64,000 bases of DNA from Alcaligenes faecalis (GTDB taxonomy: Bacteria; Pseudomonadota; Gammaproteobacteria; Burkholderiales; Burkholderiaceae_B). Within the stretch, counting starts at the first letter, position 1; every line of letters starts with the position of its first letter. The notes beneath the pieces are model-generated. The model was not told where the DNA came from, made no database searches, and saw only the letters and a program-made list of their open reading frames with translations. Both the position numbers and the translations under genes were made by a program. Positions 53,827 to 63,237 of the stretch are shown here, piece after piece. Location: positions 62,001 through 126,000 of the forward strand of contig NZ_CP031012.1 in NCBI RefSeq assembly GCF_009497775.1. The letters are read 5' to 3'.

Positions 53827-55032
53827 ATGGCATACACATCAGCACTACGGCGTAATTTGGACGAATTACGCGATACCGCCGAACAGGCCGCAGGACAGCG
53901 CGAGGTTCACAAGGCCAGTGCGTCTGTCAAAGCGGAACTGGAACAGCAGCCCAGCGTCGTCAAGGCAGGCAGCGTGGCCTTCCGTAATCTGTCCAAAATC
54001 TATCAGTCCTCGGCAGGCGCTGTGCCTGCTTTGCAGGACATTGATCTGGACATAGAGCCGGGCAGCATCTTCGGCATTATCGGTCGCAGTGGCGCGGGTA
54101 AGTCCAGCTTGCTGCGCACCATCAACCGGCTGGAGCGCCCAAGCAGCGGCCAGGTGTTGGTAGACGGCGTGGACATTGCCCGTCTGAATGAATCGGAGCT
54201 GGTGCAGCTGCGTCGCCGCATTGGCATGATTTTTCAGCACTTCAATTTGCTGTCTGCCAAGACGGTGTACGAGAACGTGGCCCTGCCCTTGAAGGTGGCT
54301 GGTGTGTCCGCGCAGGATATTGCCCAGCGCGTTCAGGAACTGCTGCAACTGGTTGGTCTGCAAGACAAGGCTGATACCTATCCCAGTCGTTTGTCGGGTG
54401 GGCAAAAGCAGCGTGTGGGCATTGCTCGCGCCTTGGCCACCGGCCCGGAGATTTTGCTGTGCGATGAAGCCACTTCGGCGCTGGACCCGGAGACCACGCA
54501 GTCCATCCTGAGTCTGCTCAAGGACATTAACCGCCGTCTGGGCATCACCGTCGTGCTGATTACGCATGAGATGAGCGTGATCCGTGAAATTGCCGACCGC
54601 GTGCTGGTGCTGGAAAAAGGCCGCATTGCCGAACAGGGAGAGGTCTGGCGTGTATTTGGTAAGCCGCAGCATGACGCCACCAAGGCGCTGCTGGCACCCT
54701 TGCAGCACACCTTGCCGGAGGACTTGCAGGCGCGTCTGGTGCAGCAGCCTCCTGAAACCGGGACCTACAGCCGCATCCTGCAATTGAGCTATAGCGGCGA
54801 AGGTGGCTGGGAGCCGGATTTGCTGCGCATTGCCCGCAGCCTGCCCGGCCAGCCGCAGCTGGTGCATGGCGGCGTGGACCGCATCCAGGGCCATGCACAT
54901 GGACGCTTGCTGGTCGCTATTGAGGGGCATGTAAGCCTGCCCGATTTGAAATCCCTGACGCAAGGCCCGGCGGCCATCGCGCATCACATTGAGGACATTG
55001 GATATGTTGTGGAATCTGAGTATCCCCGCTGA
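53827..55032 (+). CDS. MetN-like ABC transporter ATP-binding protein
   Basis: A 401-residue ATPase. The ABC domain starts near residue 50 ([20 protein letters not shown]), with Walker [10 protein letters not shown], signature [15 protein letters not shown] and Walker [15 protein letters not shown]-terminal NIL/C2-type regulatory domain follows the ATPase core (about residues 310-401). MetN proteins are usually near 343 residues; here about 50 charged residues precede the ABC domain. It drives the single permease encoded next and probably serves several of the MetQ-like receptors. Confidence 0.9.
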   Translation: MAYTSALRRNLDELRDTAEQAAGQREVHKASASVKAELEQQPSVVKAGSVAFRNLSKIYQSSAGAVPALQDIDLDIEPGSIFGIIGRSGAGKSSLLRTINRLERPSSGQVLVDGVDIARLNESELVQLRRRIGMIFQHFNLLSAKTVYENVALPLKVAGVSAQDIAQRVQELLQLVGLQDKADTYPSRLSGGQKQRVGIARALATGPEILLCDEATSALDPETTQSILSLLKDINRRLGITVVLITHEMSVIREIADRVLVLEKGRIAEQGEVWRVFGKPQHDATKALLAPLQHTLPEDLQARLVQQPPETGTYSRILQLSYSGEGGWEPDLLRIARSLPGQPQLVHGGVDRIQGHAHGRLLVAIEGHVSLPDLKSLTQGPAAIAHHIEDIGYVVESEYPR

Positions 55033-55666
55033 ACGTTATTGGCAGGCGTTTCTGGACACGCTGATGATGGTGGGCGTATCGGGGAGCATCGCCTTTCTGG
55101 CCGGTATTCCGCTGGCGGTGCTCTTGATTGTGACGGCCCCTCATGGCTTTTGGGAGTCGCCCAGGATCAACCGGGCGGTGGGTAGCGTGGTGAATGGTTT
55201 TCGGGCTACGCCCTTCATTGTTTTGCTGGTCGCGCTGATTCCTTTCACGCGTTTGCTGGCAGGCACCACGATTGGAGTGTGGGCGGCCATTGTGCCCCTG
55301 GCAATCAGCGCCACGCCGTTCTTCGCACGGATTGCCGAGGTCAGCCTGCGCGAGGTGGATTCGGGCCTGATTGAAGCGGCTCAAGCCATGGGCTGCAAGA
55401 AGTGGGACATTGTGCGCCATGTCTACTTGCCCGAGGCACTGCCCGGCATTGTGGGTGGCTTCACCATCACCATCGTGGCCTTGATCAGTTCCTCGGCCAT
55501 GGCCGGTGCGGTCGGTGCCGGTGGCTTGGGTGACTTGGCGATCCGCTATGGCTATCAGCGTTTTGATACGCAGGTGATGTTGATCGTGATTGCTGTGCTG
55601 ATTGCTTTAGTGACCGTAGTGCAGGTTGCTGGGGACCGCTACGTGCATTGGCTGCGCGCACGTTGA
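55004..55666 (+). CDS. MetI-like ABC transporter permease
   Basis: A 220-residue permease that starts inside the end of MetN (29-base overlap), with GAGG nine bases before the ATG. It has five or so helices, [26 protein letters not shown], the EAA loop ([27 protein letters not shown]) and [19 protein letters not shown]. It forms the membrane pore with MetN. Confidence 0.92.
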   Translation: MLWNLSIPAERYWQAFLDTLMMVGVSGSIAFLAGIPLAVLLIVTAPHGFWESPRINRAVGSVVNGFRATPFIVLLVALIPFTRLLAGTTIGVWAAIVPLAISATPFFARIAEVSLREVDSGLIEAAQAMGCKKWDIVRHVYLPEALPGIVGGFTITIVALISSSAMAGAVGAGGLGDLAIRYGYQRFDTQVMLIVIAVLIALVTVVQVAGDRYVHWLRAR

Positions 55667-55821
55667 TCCGAGTTCAGCCAAGGGCTGGCGCACGTAGTGG
55701 CGTCGCCTTGGCAAGGAATGTGATGTTCTTTGTTTGCTCGGACGCTCTGTCTTGAGCCGGGACGCAGGTGCTGGAAGCTGCGTCTATCCCTACCGTTTTT
55801 AGTCATTGAAAAGAGTGCCGT

Positions 55822-57087
55822 ATGAATGATCGGATTACTCAGGGCGGAGCTTTGCCCGAAGCATCTGCAAAGCAGCGTCTGCCCTTGCCCCCCCAACAGC
55901 CTCATGTGATTGGCAGCGAGGCCGAAGCCCTCGCCATTGCTCGGCAATTGGCCACTGAATTTGCTCAAACCGCTGCCGAGCGCGACCGCCTGCGCCAGCT
56001 TCCCTGGGACGAGATAGAGCGCTATACCGCCAGTGGCCTGGGTGCCATCACTATTCCCAAAGCCTATGGCGGTCTGGAAGCTTCCAACGAAACGCTGGTG
56101 CAGGTGTTTGCCATCATCAGCGCGGCTGATCCTTCCCTGGGTCAGATCCCGCAAAACCATTTCGCGCTGATCCAGAACCTGAAAGACACCGGCACCGAAT
56201 CTCAAAAGCAGCGCTGGTTCCAGGCGGTGCTGCAAGGTGCGCGTTTAGGCAATGGCGGGCCGGAGAAAAAGAGCAAGGCAGCGGTGATTACCGACATCAC
56301 TGCCCATCTTGCTCGGGCAGCAGATGGCAGCTTGCGTGTCAGCGGTACACGCTTTTATTCAACCGGCGCCTTGTTCGCGCATTGGATTCCCTTCCGAGCC
56401 GCGGATGAGCAAGGCCGTGGTGTGCAAGTCTGGGTACGCCGTGATGCACCCGGTGTGCAGGTGATTGATGACTGGAATGCCTTTGGGCAACGCACCACCG
56501 CCAGTGGCAGTGTGGTATTCGACCAGGTTCTGGTTGATGAAGACCATGTGCTGGAAAGCTGGCGCTTTGTGGACAAGCCTTCCCTGTCAGGCCCGATTTC
56601 TCAACTGATTCAAGCCAGTATTGATGCCGGTATCGCCCAGGGTGCCTTGCGGGATGCGCTGGAATTTGTCCGCAATCGGGCGCGCCCCTGGACCGATTCG
56701 GGTGTGGCCAGCGCCACGCAGGACCCTCACATCATTCAGGAAGTGGGTGCTTTGCAGATTGAGGTGGATGCCGCTCAGGAAGTCTTGCTGGAGGCAGCGC
56801 GTTTGCTGGATGAGTTGGCCGCCAAGCCCGTGGATGCGGGCAGCAGCGCTCGTGCCTCTGTGGCCGTTGCCGAGGCCAAAATCCTGACGACAGAAGCTGC
56901 CCTGAATGCCAGCGAACAGCTCTTTGCCTTGGCTGGCTCATCGTCCACCCGTGCAGCTCATAACCTGGACCGCCACTGGCGCAATGCCCGCGTGCACACC
57001 TTGCATGACCCGGTGCGCTGGAAATATCACTTGCTGGGCAATTACCTGCTCAATGGCGCCTCGCCGTCTTATCACCAATGGAATTGA
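55822..57087 (+). CDS. SfnB/DszC-type flavin monooxygenase (acyl-CoA dehydrogenase fold), copy 1
   Basis: A 421-residue acyl-CoA-dehydrogenase-fold protein of the SfnB/DszC group: GLGAITIPKAYGGLEASNETLVQVFAIISAADPSLGQIPQNH, TRFYSTGALFAHW, and the C-terminal AAHNLDRHWRNARVHTLHDPVRWKYHLLGNYLLNG. These enzymes use reduced flavin to oxygenate sulfur compounds instead of dehydrogenating acyl-CoA. The next gene is a paralogue four bases downstream. Context with a MetNI/MetQ system supports sulfur scavenging from organic compounds. Substrate unknown. Confidence 0.85.
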   Translation: MNDRITQGGALPEASAKQRLPLPPQQPHVIGSEAEALAIARQLATEFAQTAAERDRLRQLPWDEIERYTASGLGAITIPKAYGGLEASNETLVQVFAIISAADPSLGQIPQNHFALIQNLKDTGTESQKQRWFQAVLQGARLGNGGPEKKSKAAVITDITAHLARAADGSLRVSGTRFYSTGALFAHWIPFRAADEQGRGVQVWVRRDAPGVQVIDDWNAFGQRTTASGSVVFDQVLVDEDHVLESWRFVDKPSLSGPISQLIQASIDAGIAQGALRDALEFVRNRARPWTDSGVASATQDPHIIQEVGALQIEVDAAQEVLLEAARLLDELAAKPVDAGSSARASVAVAEAKILTTEAALNASEQLFALAGSSSTRAAHNLDRHWRNARVHTLHDPVRWKYHLLGNYLLNGASPSYHQWN

Positions 57088-57091
57088 GGCC

Positions 57092-58291
57092 ATGACTACA
57101 CAGCTTTCTACATCCGTACACATCATCCAGTCCGAGGCCGAAGCGCTGCAAGCAGCCGAGCAGTTTGCACAATCCATTGCCCAACATGCGCTGGAGCGTG
57201 ATCGCGACCGTATCTTGCCGCATCGCGAGGTGGAGCAGTTCAGTCAAAGCGGTTTGTGGGGCATTACGGTCCCCAAAGAATATGGGGGCGCAGGCGTCTC
57301 CACCGATGTGCTCACCCGTGTCGTGCAGCGCATTGCTCAGGCCGATGGCAACTTTGGCCATATCCCGCAAAACCACTATTACGCGCTGGAAGTGTTGCGT
57401 GTGGGGGCGACGCACGAGCAAAAAGCCTTTTTCTACGATCAGGTGCTGCAAGGCAAACGCTTTGGCAATGCATTGGCGGAGATCGGCAAGAAGGACTTTG
57501 TACGTCGCACGCAATTGCTGAAAGAGCCGGATGGCTGGTTCGTAGACGGCCGCAAGTTCTATTGCACGGGCTCGCTGTTTGCGCACTGGATTCCCACGTT
57601 GACGACCTCGCCTGATGATGGCCGCCTGTATCTGGTTTTTGTACCGCGCGGGGCTGCAGGCGTCACGCTGACAGACGATTGGGACGGCTTTGGCCAACGT
57701 GTCACAGGCAGTGGTTCGGTGGAGTTCACGCGTGTTCCTGTGCAGCCGCAATGGGTCGTGCCGTTCACGGATTCCTTCGAGCGTCCGACCACCATTGGCC
57801 CCTACGCCCAGATCATCCACGCGGCACTGGATTTGGGCATAGGCCAAGGGGCTTTCGAGGCCACCTTGCCCTTCATCCGCGAGCACAGCCGCCCCTGGAT
57901 TGCCGCTGGTGTGGACAGCGCCGCACAGGACCCGTTGCTATTGCAGGAAGTGGGCAATGTGCATGTGCGTCTGCGTGCCGCGCAAGCGCTGCTGGCTCGC
58001 GCTGCCCGCTTTGTGGATGCCGCCCAACAAACCCCGGATGAGGACAGCGTGGCTCAGGCCTCCATTGCCGTCGCGCAGGCCAAAGCCCTGGCTACTAGCG
58101 CCAGTGTGTTGGCAGGCAGCAAGTTGTTTGAACTGGGGGGCACCAGCGCTACGCAGGCCCAGCATGGTCTGGATCGCTATTGGCGCAATGCCCGCGTTCA
58201 TACCCTGCATGATCCGGTGCGCTGGAAATATCACGCCATTGGCAACTATGCCCTGAATGGCGTGCGTCCGCCGCGTCATGGTGCTTTGTGA
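57092..58291 (+). CDS. SfnB/DszC-type flavin monooxygenase, copy 2
   Basis: A 399-residue paralogue; the start at 57092 follows TTGAGG. Same layout: GLWGITVPKEYGGAGVSTDVLTRVVQRIAQADGNFGHIPQNH, GRKFYCTGSLFAHW and a C-terminal LDRYWRNARVHTLHDPVRWKYHAIGNYALNG. The close similarity of the C-terminal block to copy 1 indicates duplication. The two may form a hetero-oligomer or act on different substrates. Confidence 0.85.
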   Translation: MTTQLSTSVHIIQSEAEALQAAEQFAQSIAQHALERDRDRILPHREVEQFSQSGLWGITVPKEYGGAGVSTDVLTRVVQRIAQADGNFGHIPQNHYYALEVLRVGATHEQKAFFYDQVLQGKRFGNALAEIGKKDFVRRTQLLKEPDGWFVDGRKFYCTGSLFAHWIPTLTTSPDDGRLYLVFVPRGAAGVTLTDDWDGFGQRVTGSGSVEFTRVPVQPQWVVPFTDSFERPTTIGPYAQIIHAALDLGIGQGAFEATLPFIREHSRPWIAAGVDSAAQDPLLLQEVGNVHVRLRAAQALLARAARFVDAAQQTPDEDSVAQASIAVAQAKALATSASVLAGSKLFELGGTSATQAQHGLDRYWRNARVHTLHDPVRWKYHAIGNYALNGVRPPRHGAL

Positions 58292-58456
58292 TGCCACCTG
58301 AAAAACCGTGTTTTGGCACGACTGCAAGGATGCAGAACAGATGCTCCACATGGCTCAAGGCGAGCCAATAAATATGTTTTAGCAAGGCATACATACGCTT
58401 CGATATGGCCTGTGTTCCAGGCCAAGAGCCTTTCTCTTTTATCTGGATTTTGATTG

Positions 58457-59281
58457 ATGACTATCTCGCGATTTCTTAAAAAACTGACGGCATTCAGCCT
58501 TGTTTCTACCGCTGTCTTGTTGAGCAGCACAGCAACCGCAGCCCCTCTGAAAATCGGTGTTGTGCCCGGCATTTTTGCGGACTCGGTGGCCGTTGCCGCG
58601 CAGGAAGCCAAGAAGCAGGGTGTGGATGTACAGGTGATCGAATTTACCGATTGGGCCACGCCGAATGTGGCGCTGGATGCGGGCGATATCGATTTGAACT
58701 ACTACCAGAACAGCAATTACCTGGCCAATGCCGTGCGCGACAAGGGCTTCAAACTGGTCAGTGTGCAGCCGGGCATTTTGTCTTACTTGGGCCTGTATTC
58801 CCTCAAGCACGCCACCTTGGCTGATTTGCCCGATGGCGCAAAAGTGGCAATTGCCAGTGACGCCGTCAACGTAGGCCGTGGGTTGCGCCTGTTGCAACAT
58901 GCGGGCTTGATCACGCTGCGCCCTGAAACCGGCTTGCTGGGCACTCCGGATGACATTGTTTCCAACCCCAAAAACTTGAAGTTTGTGGAAGTGGAAGGCC
59001 CGCAATTGGCACGTGCCACGCAGGACGTGGATCTGGCTCAGGGCTTTCCGTATTTCATCCTGGCATCCAAAGCCTTCGATGCCACCAAGGCCTTGTCCTT
59101 GACCAGTTACGAGGACGATTCCTGGGCGATTCAGTTTGTGGCCCGTAGTGACAAGACGGAGGACCCGCGCATTGCCCAGTTCCTGGAGGTCTACAAAACA
59201 TCGCCCGCTGTGCGCGAGGCAATCGATCAGTTCTACCAGGGCGAGAAAAAGCTGTATCGCCTGACCTGGTTGCCGCATTAA
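58457..59281 (+). CDS. MetQ/NLPA-family substrate-binding protein, copy 3
   Basis: A 274-residue receptor; the ATG at 58457 begins a signal peptide (TISRFLKKLTAFSLVSTAVLLSSTATAA) with no lipobox Cys. Motifs: LKIGVVPGIFADSV, VIEFTDWATPNVALDAGDIDLNYYQNSNYL, FVEVEGPQLARATQD. The [14 protein letters not shown] segment of copies 1 and 2 is altered to SDAVNVGRGLRLLQ, so ligand specificity probably differs. The LLM monooxygenase gene follows 16 bases later. Confidence 0.9.
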   Translation: MTISRFLKKLTAFSLVSTAVLLSSTATAAPLKIGVVPGIFADSVAVAAQEAKKQGVDVQVIEFTDWATPNVALDAGDIDLNYYQNSNYLANAVRDKGFKLVSVQPGILSYLGLYSLKHATLADLPDGAKVAIASDAVNVGRGLRLLQHAGLITLRPETGLLGTPDDIVSNPKNLKFVEVEGPQLARATQDVDLAQGFPYFILASKAFDATKALSLTSYEDDSWAIQFVARSDKTEDPRIAQFLEVYKTSPAVREAIDQFYQGEKKLYRLTWLPH

Positions 59282-59297
59282 GCAAGGAGAATGCCCC

Positions 59298-60725
59298 ATG
59301 ACGCAGCCCAAGAAACACATCCATATCAACGCCTTCAATATGAATTGCGTCGGCCATATCCACCATGGTTTGTGGACGCATCCGCGGGATCAATCCACGC
59401 AGTACCACACCCTGAAGTACTGGACGGATCTGGCCAGAACTCTGGAAAAAGGCTTGTTCGACGGCATTTTTCTGGCGGATGTAGTCGGCTATTACGACGT
59501 CTACCAGCAAGGTGTGGACTTGACGCTGCGCGAGGGCATTCAACTGCCTGTGAACAATCCCTGGCTGCTGGTGTCGGCCATGGCGGCGGTCACGCAGCAT
59601 ATTGGCTTTGGCCTGACGGCGTCGGTGGCGGCGCATCATCCCTACACCTTCGCACGTGATGTCAGCACGCTGGATCAGCTAAGCAATGGCCGCATAGGCT
59701 GGAACATCGTGACCGGCTATGTGGATAGCGGAGCGCGGGGCTTGGGGCAGGATGGTCTGGATGCGCACGACAGCCGCTATGACCGGGCCGAGGACTTTTT
59801 GCAATTGGCCTACAAGCTGTGGGAAGGCAGCTGGGAAGATGGCGCGCTGATTGCCGACAAGCAGCGTCGCATCCATGCGCTGCCCGAGAAAGTGCATACC
59901 GTGCATCACGAAGGGCCGTTTTATCGCAGCAATGCGATTCATATGAGCGCGCCCTCGCCCCAGCGCACACCTCTGCTGTTCCAGGCTGGCACCTCGGCAC
60001 GTGGGCTGCAGTTTGCCGGGCAACATGCCGAAGGCGTTTTTATCGGTGCGCGGGACCCGGAAGCGGCCAGGGACTCGTCCCGCAAGCTGCGTCAGGCAGC
60101 GATCAATGCGGGGCGGCAAGCGCAGGATCTGAAAATTTATGCGGGCGTGGCGGTCGTCACGGGTGCTACGGAAGCCGAGGCTAAAGAAAAATACGCCGAC
60201 TATCTGGCCCATGCCAGCTCCGAAGGCGGCCTGGCGCACTTTGCGGCCAGCACGGGCGTGGATTTTGCCCAGTATGACCTGGACGAACCCATCAGCTTTG
60301 GTCCCAGCAATGCGATTCAATCCGCAGCGGCAGCGGCCCAGAAACAAGGCTGGACGACGCGCCGCAAGCTGCTGGAGCAATTCACGCTGGGTAGCCGCTA
60401 CAAAACCATTGTGGGCGACCCACAGCAAGTGGCGGATGCACTAACTACCTGGATTGATGAAGGCGAGATCGACGGCTTCAACCTGACCCGCATCGTTGTG
60501 CCCGAAACCTGGGAGGACTTCGCCAGCTATATCGTGCCCGAGTTGCAAAACCGGGGCCGCTATCGCACGGCTTACGAAGGTGGAACCCTGCGCCAGCAAC
60601 TGTTTGGGCAAGGTGATCGGGTATCTGCCACTCACCCTGCTGCGCAGTGGCGGCATTTGAATTCCGGCTCGACCTCGGAAGCGGGATCGGATGAGTCGGC
60701 CGCCTCCGCCTTGCAGGCAAGCTGA
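59298..60725 (+). CDS. LLM-class FMN-dependent monooxygenase, NtaA/DszA/DmoA type
   Basis: A 475-residue bacterial-luciferase-like monooxygenase: an NtaA-type N-terminus (HINAFNMNCVGHIHHGLWTHP), FDGIFLADVVGYYDVYQ, TLDQLSNGRIGWNIVTGYVDSGARGLG and FQAGTSARGLQFAGQHAEGVFIG. Relatives cleave nitrilotriacetate, dibenzothiophene sulfone or dimethyl sulfide using FMNH2. Here neighbours point to C-S bond cleavage. AAGGAG precedes the ATG. No flavin reductase gene is in the cluster. Confidence 0.88.
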   Translation: MTQPKKHIHINAFNMNCVGHIHHGLWTHPRDQSTQYHTLKYWTDLARTLEKGLFDGIFLADVVGYYDVYQQGVDLTLREGIQLPVNNPWLLVSAMAAVTQHIGFGLTASVAAHHPYTFARDVSTLDQLSNGRIGWNIVTGYVDSGARGLGQDGLDAHDSRYDRAEDFLQLAYKLWEGSWEDGALIADKQRRIHALPEKVHTVHHEGPFYRSNAIHMSAPSPQRTPLLFQAGTSARGLQFAGQHAEGVFIGARDPEAARDSSRKLRQAAINAGRQAQDLKIYAGVAVVTGATEAEAKEKYADYLAHASSEGGLAHFAASTGVDFAQYDLDEPISFGPSNAIQSAAAAAQKQGWTTRRKLLEQFTLGSRYKTIVGDPQQVADALTTWIDEGEIDGFNLTRIVVPETWEDFASYIVPELQNRGRYRTAYEGGTLRQQLFGQGDRVSATHPAAQWRHLNSGSTSEAGSDESAASALQAS

Positions 60726-60798
60726 TTCGGGCGGGAAAGAGCCTGTATCCGCTGCCTTGAACCCCCTTATTTACGAGCACTTTTATAAGGTTTGGACC

Positions 60799-61644
60799 AT
60801 GTTGTTTGCCCGTTTTTCTATTCGTGCTGTGTTTGCCTTGGCAGCCTTGGGCCTTGCGGGCCAAGTGTCTGCTGCTGCGTTGAAAATTGGTGTCACCCCC
60901 GGCTCTTTGGCCGACTCTGTCGCCGTGGCGGCCAAGGAGGCCAGGCAAATTGGGTTGGAGGTAGAAGTCATCGAGTTCACCGACTGGACCACACCCAATA
61001 CGGCCCTGGCATCGGGGGACCTGGATCTGAATTACTTCCAGCATCAGGCTTTTTTGGACAATGCTGTCAAAGAAGGTGGCTATGCCATTGAAAGTGTGGC
61101 TTACGGTTTGCTGCCCAATATTGGCTTGTATTCCAAGCAGTACCAGTCCTTGGATGCACTGCCCGAAGGCGCTTCTGTTGGGGTGGCCAATGACCCGGTG
61201 AATCAGGCGCGTGGTTTGCTGCTCTTGCAGACGGCGGGCCTGATCCAGCTGAAGGACGGTGTGGCGGCACGTGCCTCGATTCACGATGTGACGGCCAATC
61301 CCAGAAAGCTGCGCATTGTGGAAGTCGAAGGGCCGCAATTGGTGCGCGCAGCCGATGACCTGCCCCTGGTCCAAGGCTACCCGGCCCACTTTGTTAACGC
61401 CGGGCAGGCTGAACTGGCCAGCAAGGCTTTGCAGTATTCCACGGTGGATGACCTGTATTACGCGATTCGCTTTGTGGCTAGAAGCAGCCATAGAGATGAT
61501 CCGCGCATACGCCAGTTTGTGGATCTTTATCAGAACTCTCCTGCCGTAGCCGCGCAGATCGACGCGTCTTTTGCGGGGGACAAGAAGCTGTATTCCTTGC
61601 CGTGGAAAACGGCGGGCCATGCCTCCATTACGCAGGCTCCTTGA
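60799..61644 (+). CDS. MetQ/NLPA-family substrate-binding protein, copy 4
   Basis: A 281-residue receptor from the ATG at 60799. The signal peptide (LFARFSIRAVFALAALGLAGQVSAA) lacks a lipobox Cys. Motifs: LKIGVTPGSLADSVAV, VIEFTDWTTPNTALASGDLDLNYFQHQAFL, NDPVNQARGLLLLQTAGLI and VEVEGPQLVRA. It precedes the third SfnB-like gene by 12 bases, mirroring the receptor-monooxygenase pairing of copy 3. Confidence 0.9.
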   Translation: MLFARFSIRAVFALAALGLAGQVSAAALKIGVTPGSLADSVAVAAKEARQIGLEVEVIEFTDWTTPNTALASGDLDLNYFQHQAFLDNAVKEGGYAIESVAYGLLPNIGLYSKQYQSLDALPEGASVGVANDPVNQARGLLLLQTAGLIQLKDGVAARASIHDVTANPRKLRIVEVEGPQLVRAADDLPLVQGYPAHFVNAGQAELASKALQYSTVDDLYYAIRFVARSSHRDDPRIRQFVDLYQNSPAVAAQIDASFAGDKKLYSLPWKTAGHASITQAP

Positions 61645-61656
61645 GGGCTGAACATC

Positions 61657-62961
61657 ATGATTACTGACACTGCCGTTTTTGCCCCTGATGCTGCGCCAGC
61701 GACAGCTTTTGCAAGAAAGGCGGAGGCTGCGCCTGCAAGTGTGCGGCCTTCTGATCTGGCTGCCTTGCGTGCCCGTTTCAGCGCCCTCTTTCAGCGCATT
61801 GCCGATACCGCTGCAGAGCGCGAGCACACCCGCACCTTGGCCTACGCACCCATTCTTTGGCTGAAAGACAGCGGCTTTACGGCTCTGCGTGTGCCGCCTC
61901 AATGGGGTGGCAGCGGTGTCTCCATTCCGGTGTTCTTTGAGCTGTTTCAGGAGCTGGCCGCGGCAGATTCAAATGTCGCCCAAATTCTGCGACCTCATTT
62001 TGGCTTCATCGACCGATTGTTGATTGATCGGGATGAGGCCACGCAAGCACAGTGGCTGCCGTTGGCAGGCCAAGGAGCGATCTTTGGCAATGCCACAACC
62101 GAGACTGGCTTGGGCGCTGTCGGACAACTGCAAACCACGCTGGAGCCTGATGCCGAGCAGGCCGGGCAATGGCGCTTGAATGGCCGCAAGTTCTACAGCA
62201 CTGGCACTTTGTACGCGGATTGGGTCACCGTGGTGGCCCGCAGTACCCGGACGGGGCAGGAAGATGAAACGGTACATGCCGTGGTTGCCACCGACCAGGA
62301 GGGTGTGGAGCGTCTGGATGACTGGCATGGCTTTGGACAAAGGCTGACGGGCTCTGGCACAACGGTACTGACAGATGTGCTCGTGCCCGAGAGCGCCATC
62401 ATCCGTTTTCCACGTCAGGAACCCACGCCTTTGGTGGCCTACTTTCAACTGGTGCATTTGGCGACCCTGGCAGGTATTGCCCAAGCCTTGCAGCGTGATG
62501 CTGTGGCCTATGTACAGGACCGCAAACGCGTCTTTAGCCATGGCAGTGCGGCGCTGCCCAAGGACGACCCTTTGGTGCAGCATATTGTGGGAGAGCTGGC
62601 CAGCACGGCTTATATCGCCCAACTGGCGGTACGTGATGTGGCGGCTCATTTGCAAAACATTGCGGATCAGCGGCAGGCGGGTGTGGAGATTTCCCGCGAA
62701 ACCTTGGATGCTCTGGAACTGCGAACGGCACAGGCGCAAGTGGCGGTGGTGGAGCCAGTCTTGCGGGCAGCCACGCGCTTGTTCGATGTAGGTGGCTCTA
62801 CGGCCTTGGAGGAGTCCCGTCGTCTGGATAGACATTGGCGTAATGCGCGAGCTTTGGCTTCGCATAATCCGGTGATCTACAAGGCTCGTTCGGTGGGGGA
62901 TATTTTGCTGAACGAGGCCGAGCCTGTGTACTACTGGCATGTGGGGACCAAGGAGAGTTGA
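61657..62961 (+). CDS. SfnB/DszC-type flavin monooxygenase, copy 3
   Basis: A 434-residue acyl-CoA-dehydrogenase-fold protein more distant from copies 1 and 2: GFTALRVPPQWGGSGVSIPVFFELFQELAAADSNVAQILRPHFG, GRKFYSTGTLYADW, and a C-terminal RRLDRHWRNARALASHNPVIYKARSVGDILLNEAEP. The AxxNP variant (ASHNPVIYK) matches the DszC-like desulfurisation branch, while copies 1 and 2 have LHDPVRWK. It is likely a sulfur-compound monooxygenase. A terminator follows. Confidence 0.83.
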   Translation: MITDTAVFAPDAAPATAFARKAEAAPASVRPSDLAALRARFSALFQRIADTAAEREHTRTLAYAPILWLKDSGFTALRVPPQWGGSGVSIPVFFELFQELAAADSNVAQILRPHFGFIDRLLIDRDEATQAQWLPLAGQGAIFGNATTETGLGAVGQLQTTLEPDAEQAGQWRLNGRKFYSTGTLYADWVTVVARSTRTGQEDETVHAVVATDQEGVERLDDWHGFGQRLTGSGTTVLTDVLVPESAIIRFPRQEPTPLVAYFQLVHLATLAGIAQALQRDAVAYVQDRKRVFSHGSAALPKDDPLVQHIVGELASTAYIAQLAVRDVAAHLQNIADQRQAGVEISRETLDALELRTAQAQVAVVEPVLRAATRLFDVGGSTALEESRRLDRHWRNARALASHNPVIYKARSVGDILLNEAEPVYYWHVGTKES

Positions 62962-63000
62962 GGCTATGCGGCCAGTGACAGGGCCGCCTCTTGGAAACAC

Positions 63001-63028
63001 AAAGGGCACGAATCATTCGTGCCCTTTT
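63001..63028 (+). terminator. Rho-independent terminator ending the organosulfur cluster
   Basis: AAAGGGCACGAA (63001-63012) pairs perfectly with TTCGTGCCCTTT (63016-63027), with T on both flanks. A weaker second hairpin (GGGCGA 63154-63159 with TCGCCC 63165-63170, then TTTT) lies further on. Confidence 0.85.
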
Positions 63029-63237
63029 GCTTGGTACGCTCGGAGATCTGAGGATTGACGAGAAGCAAGCAGACTGTGGCGCTATCGCTAGTGCCCCCTT
63101 GGGGTGTTTTGGGGCGGGGATGTCGATAGGCTCCAAGGAGCACCATCAAAGAGGGGCGATTGTCTCGCCCTTTTGGTGTGCATTTTGTTCTACACCTGAC
63201 GCTTGTATGTAATGAGTCAGAGGCCACCGGCCTCACC

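Noticed and set aside
55822..58291. Fatty-acid acyl-CoA dehydrogenases
   Set aside because: The motifs and neighbours fit SfnB/DszC monooxygenases; no other beta-oxidation genes are present.
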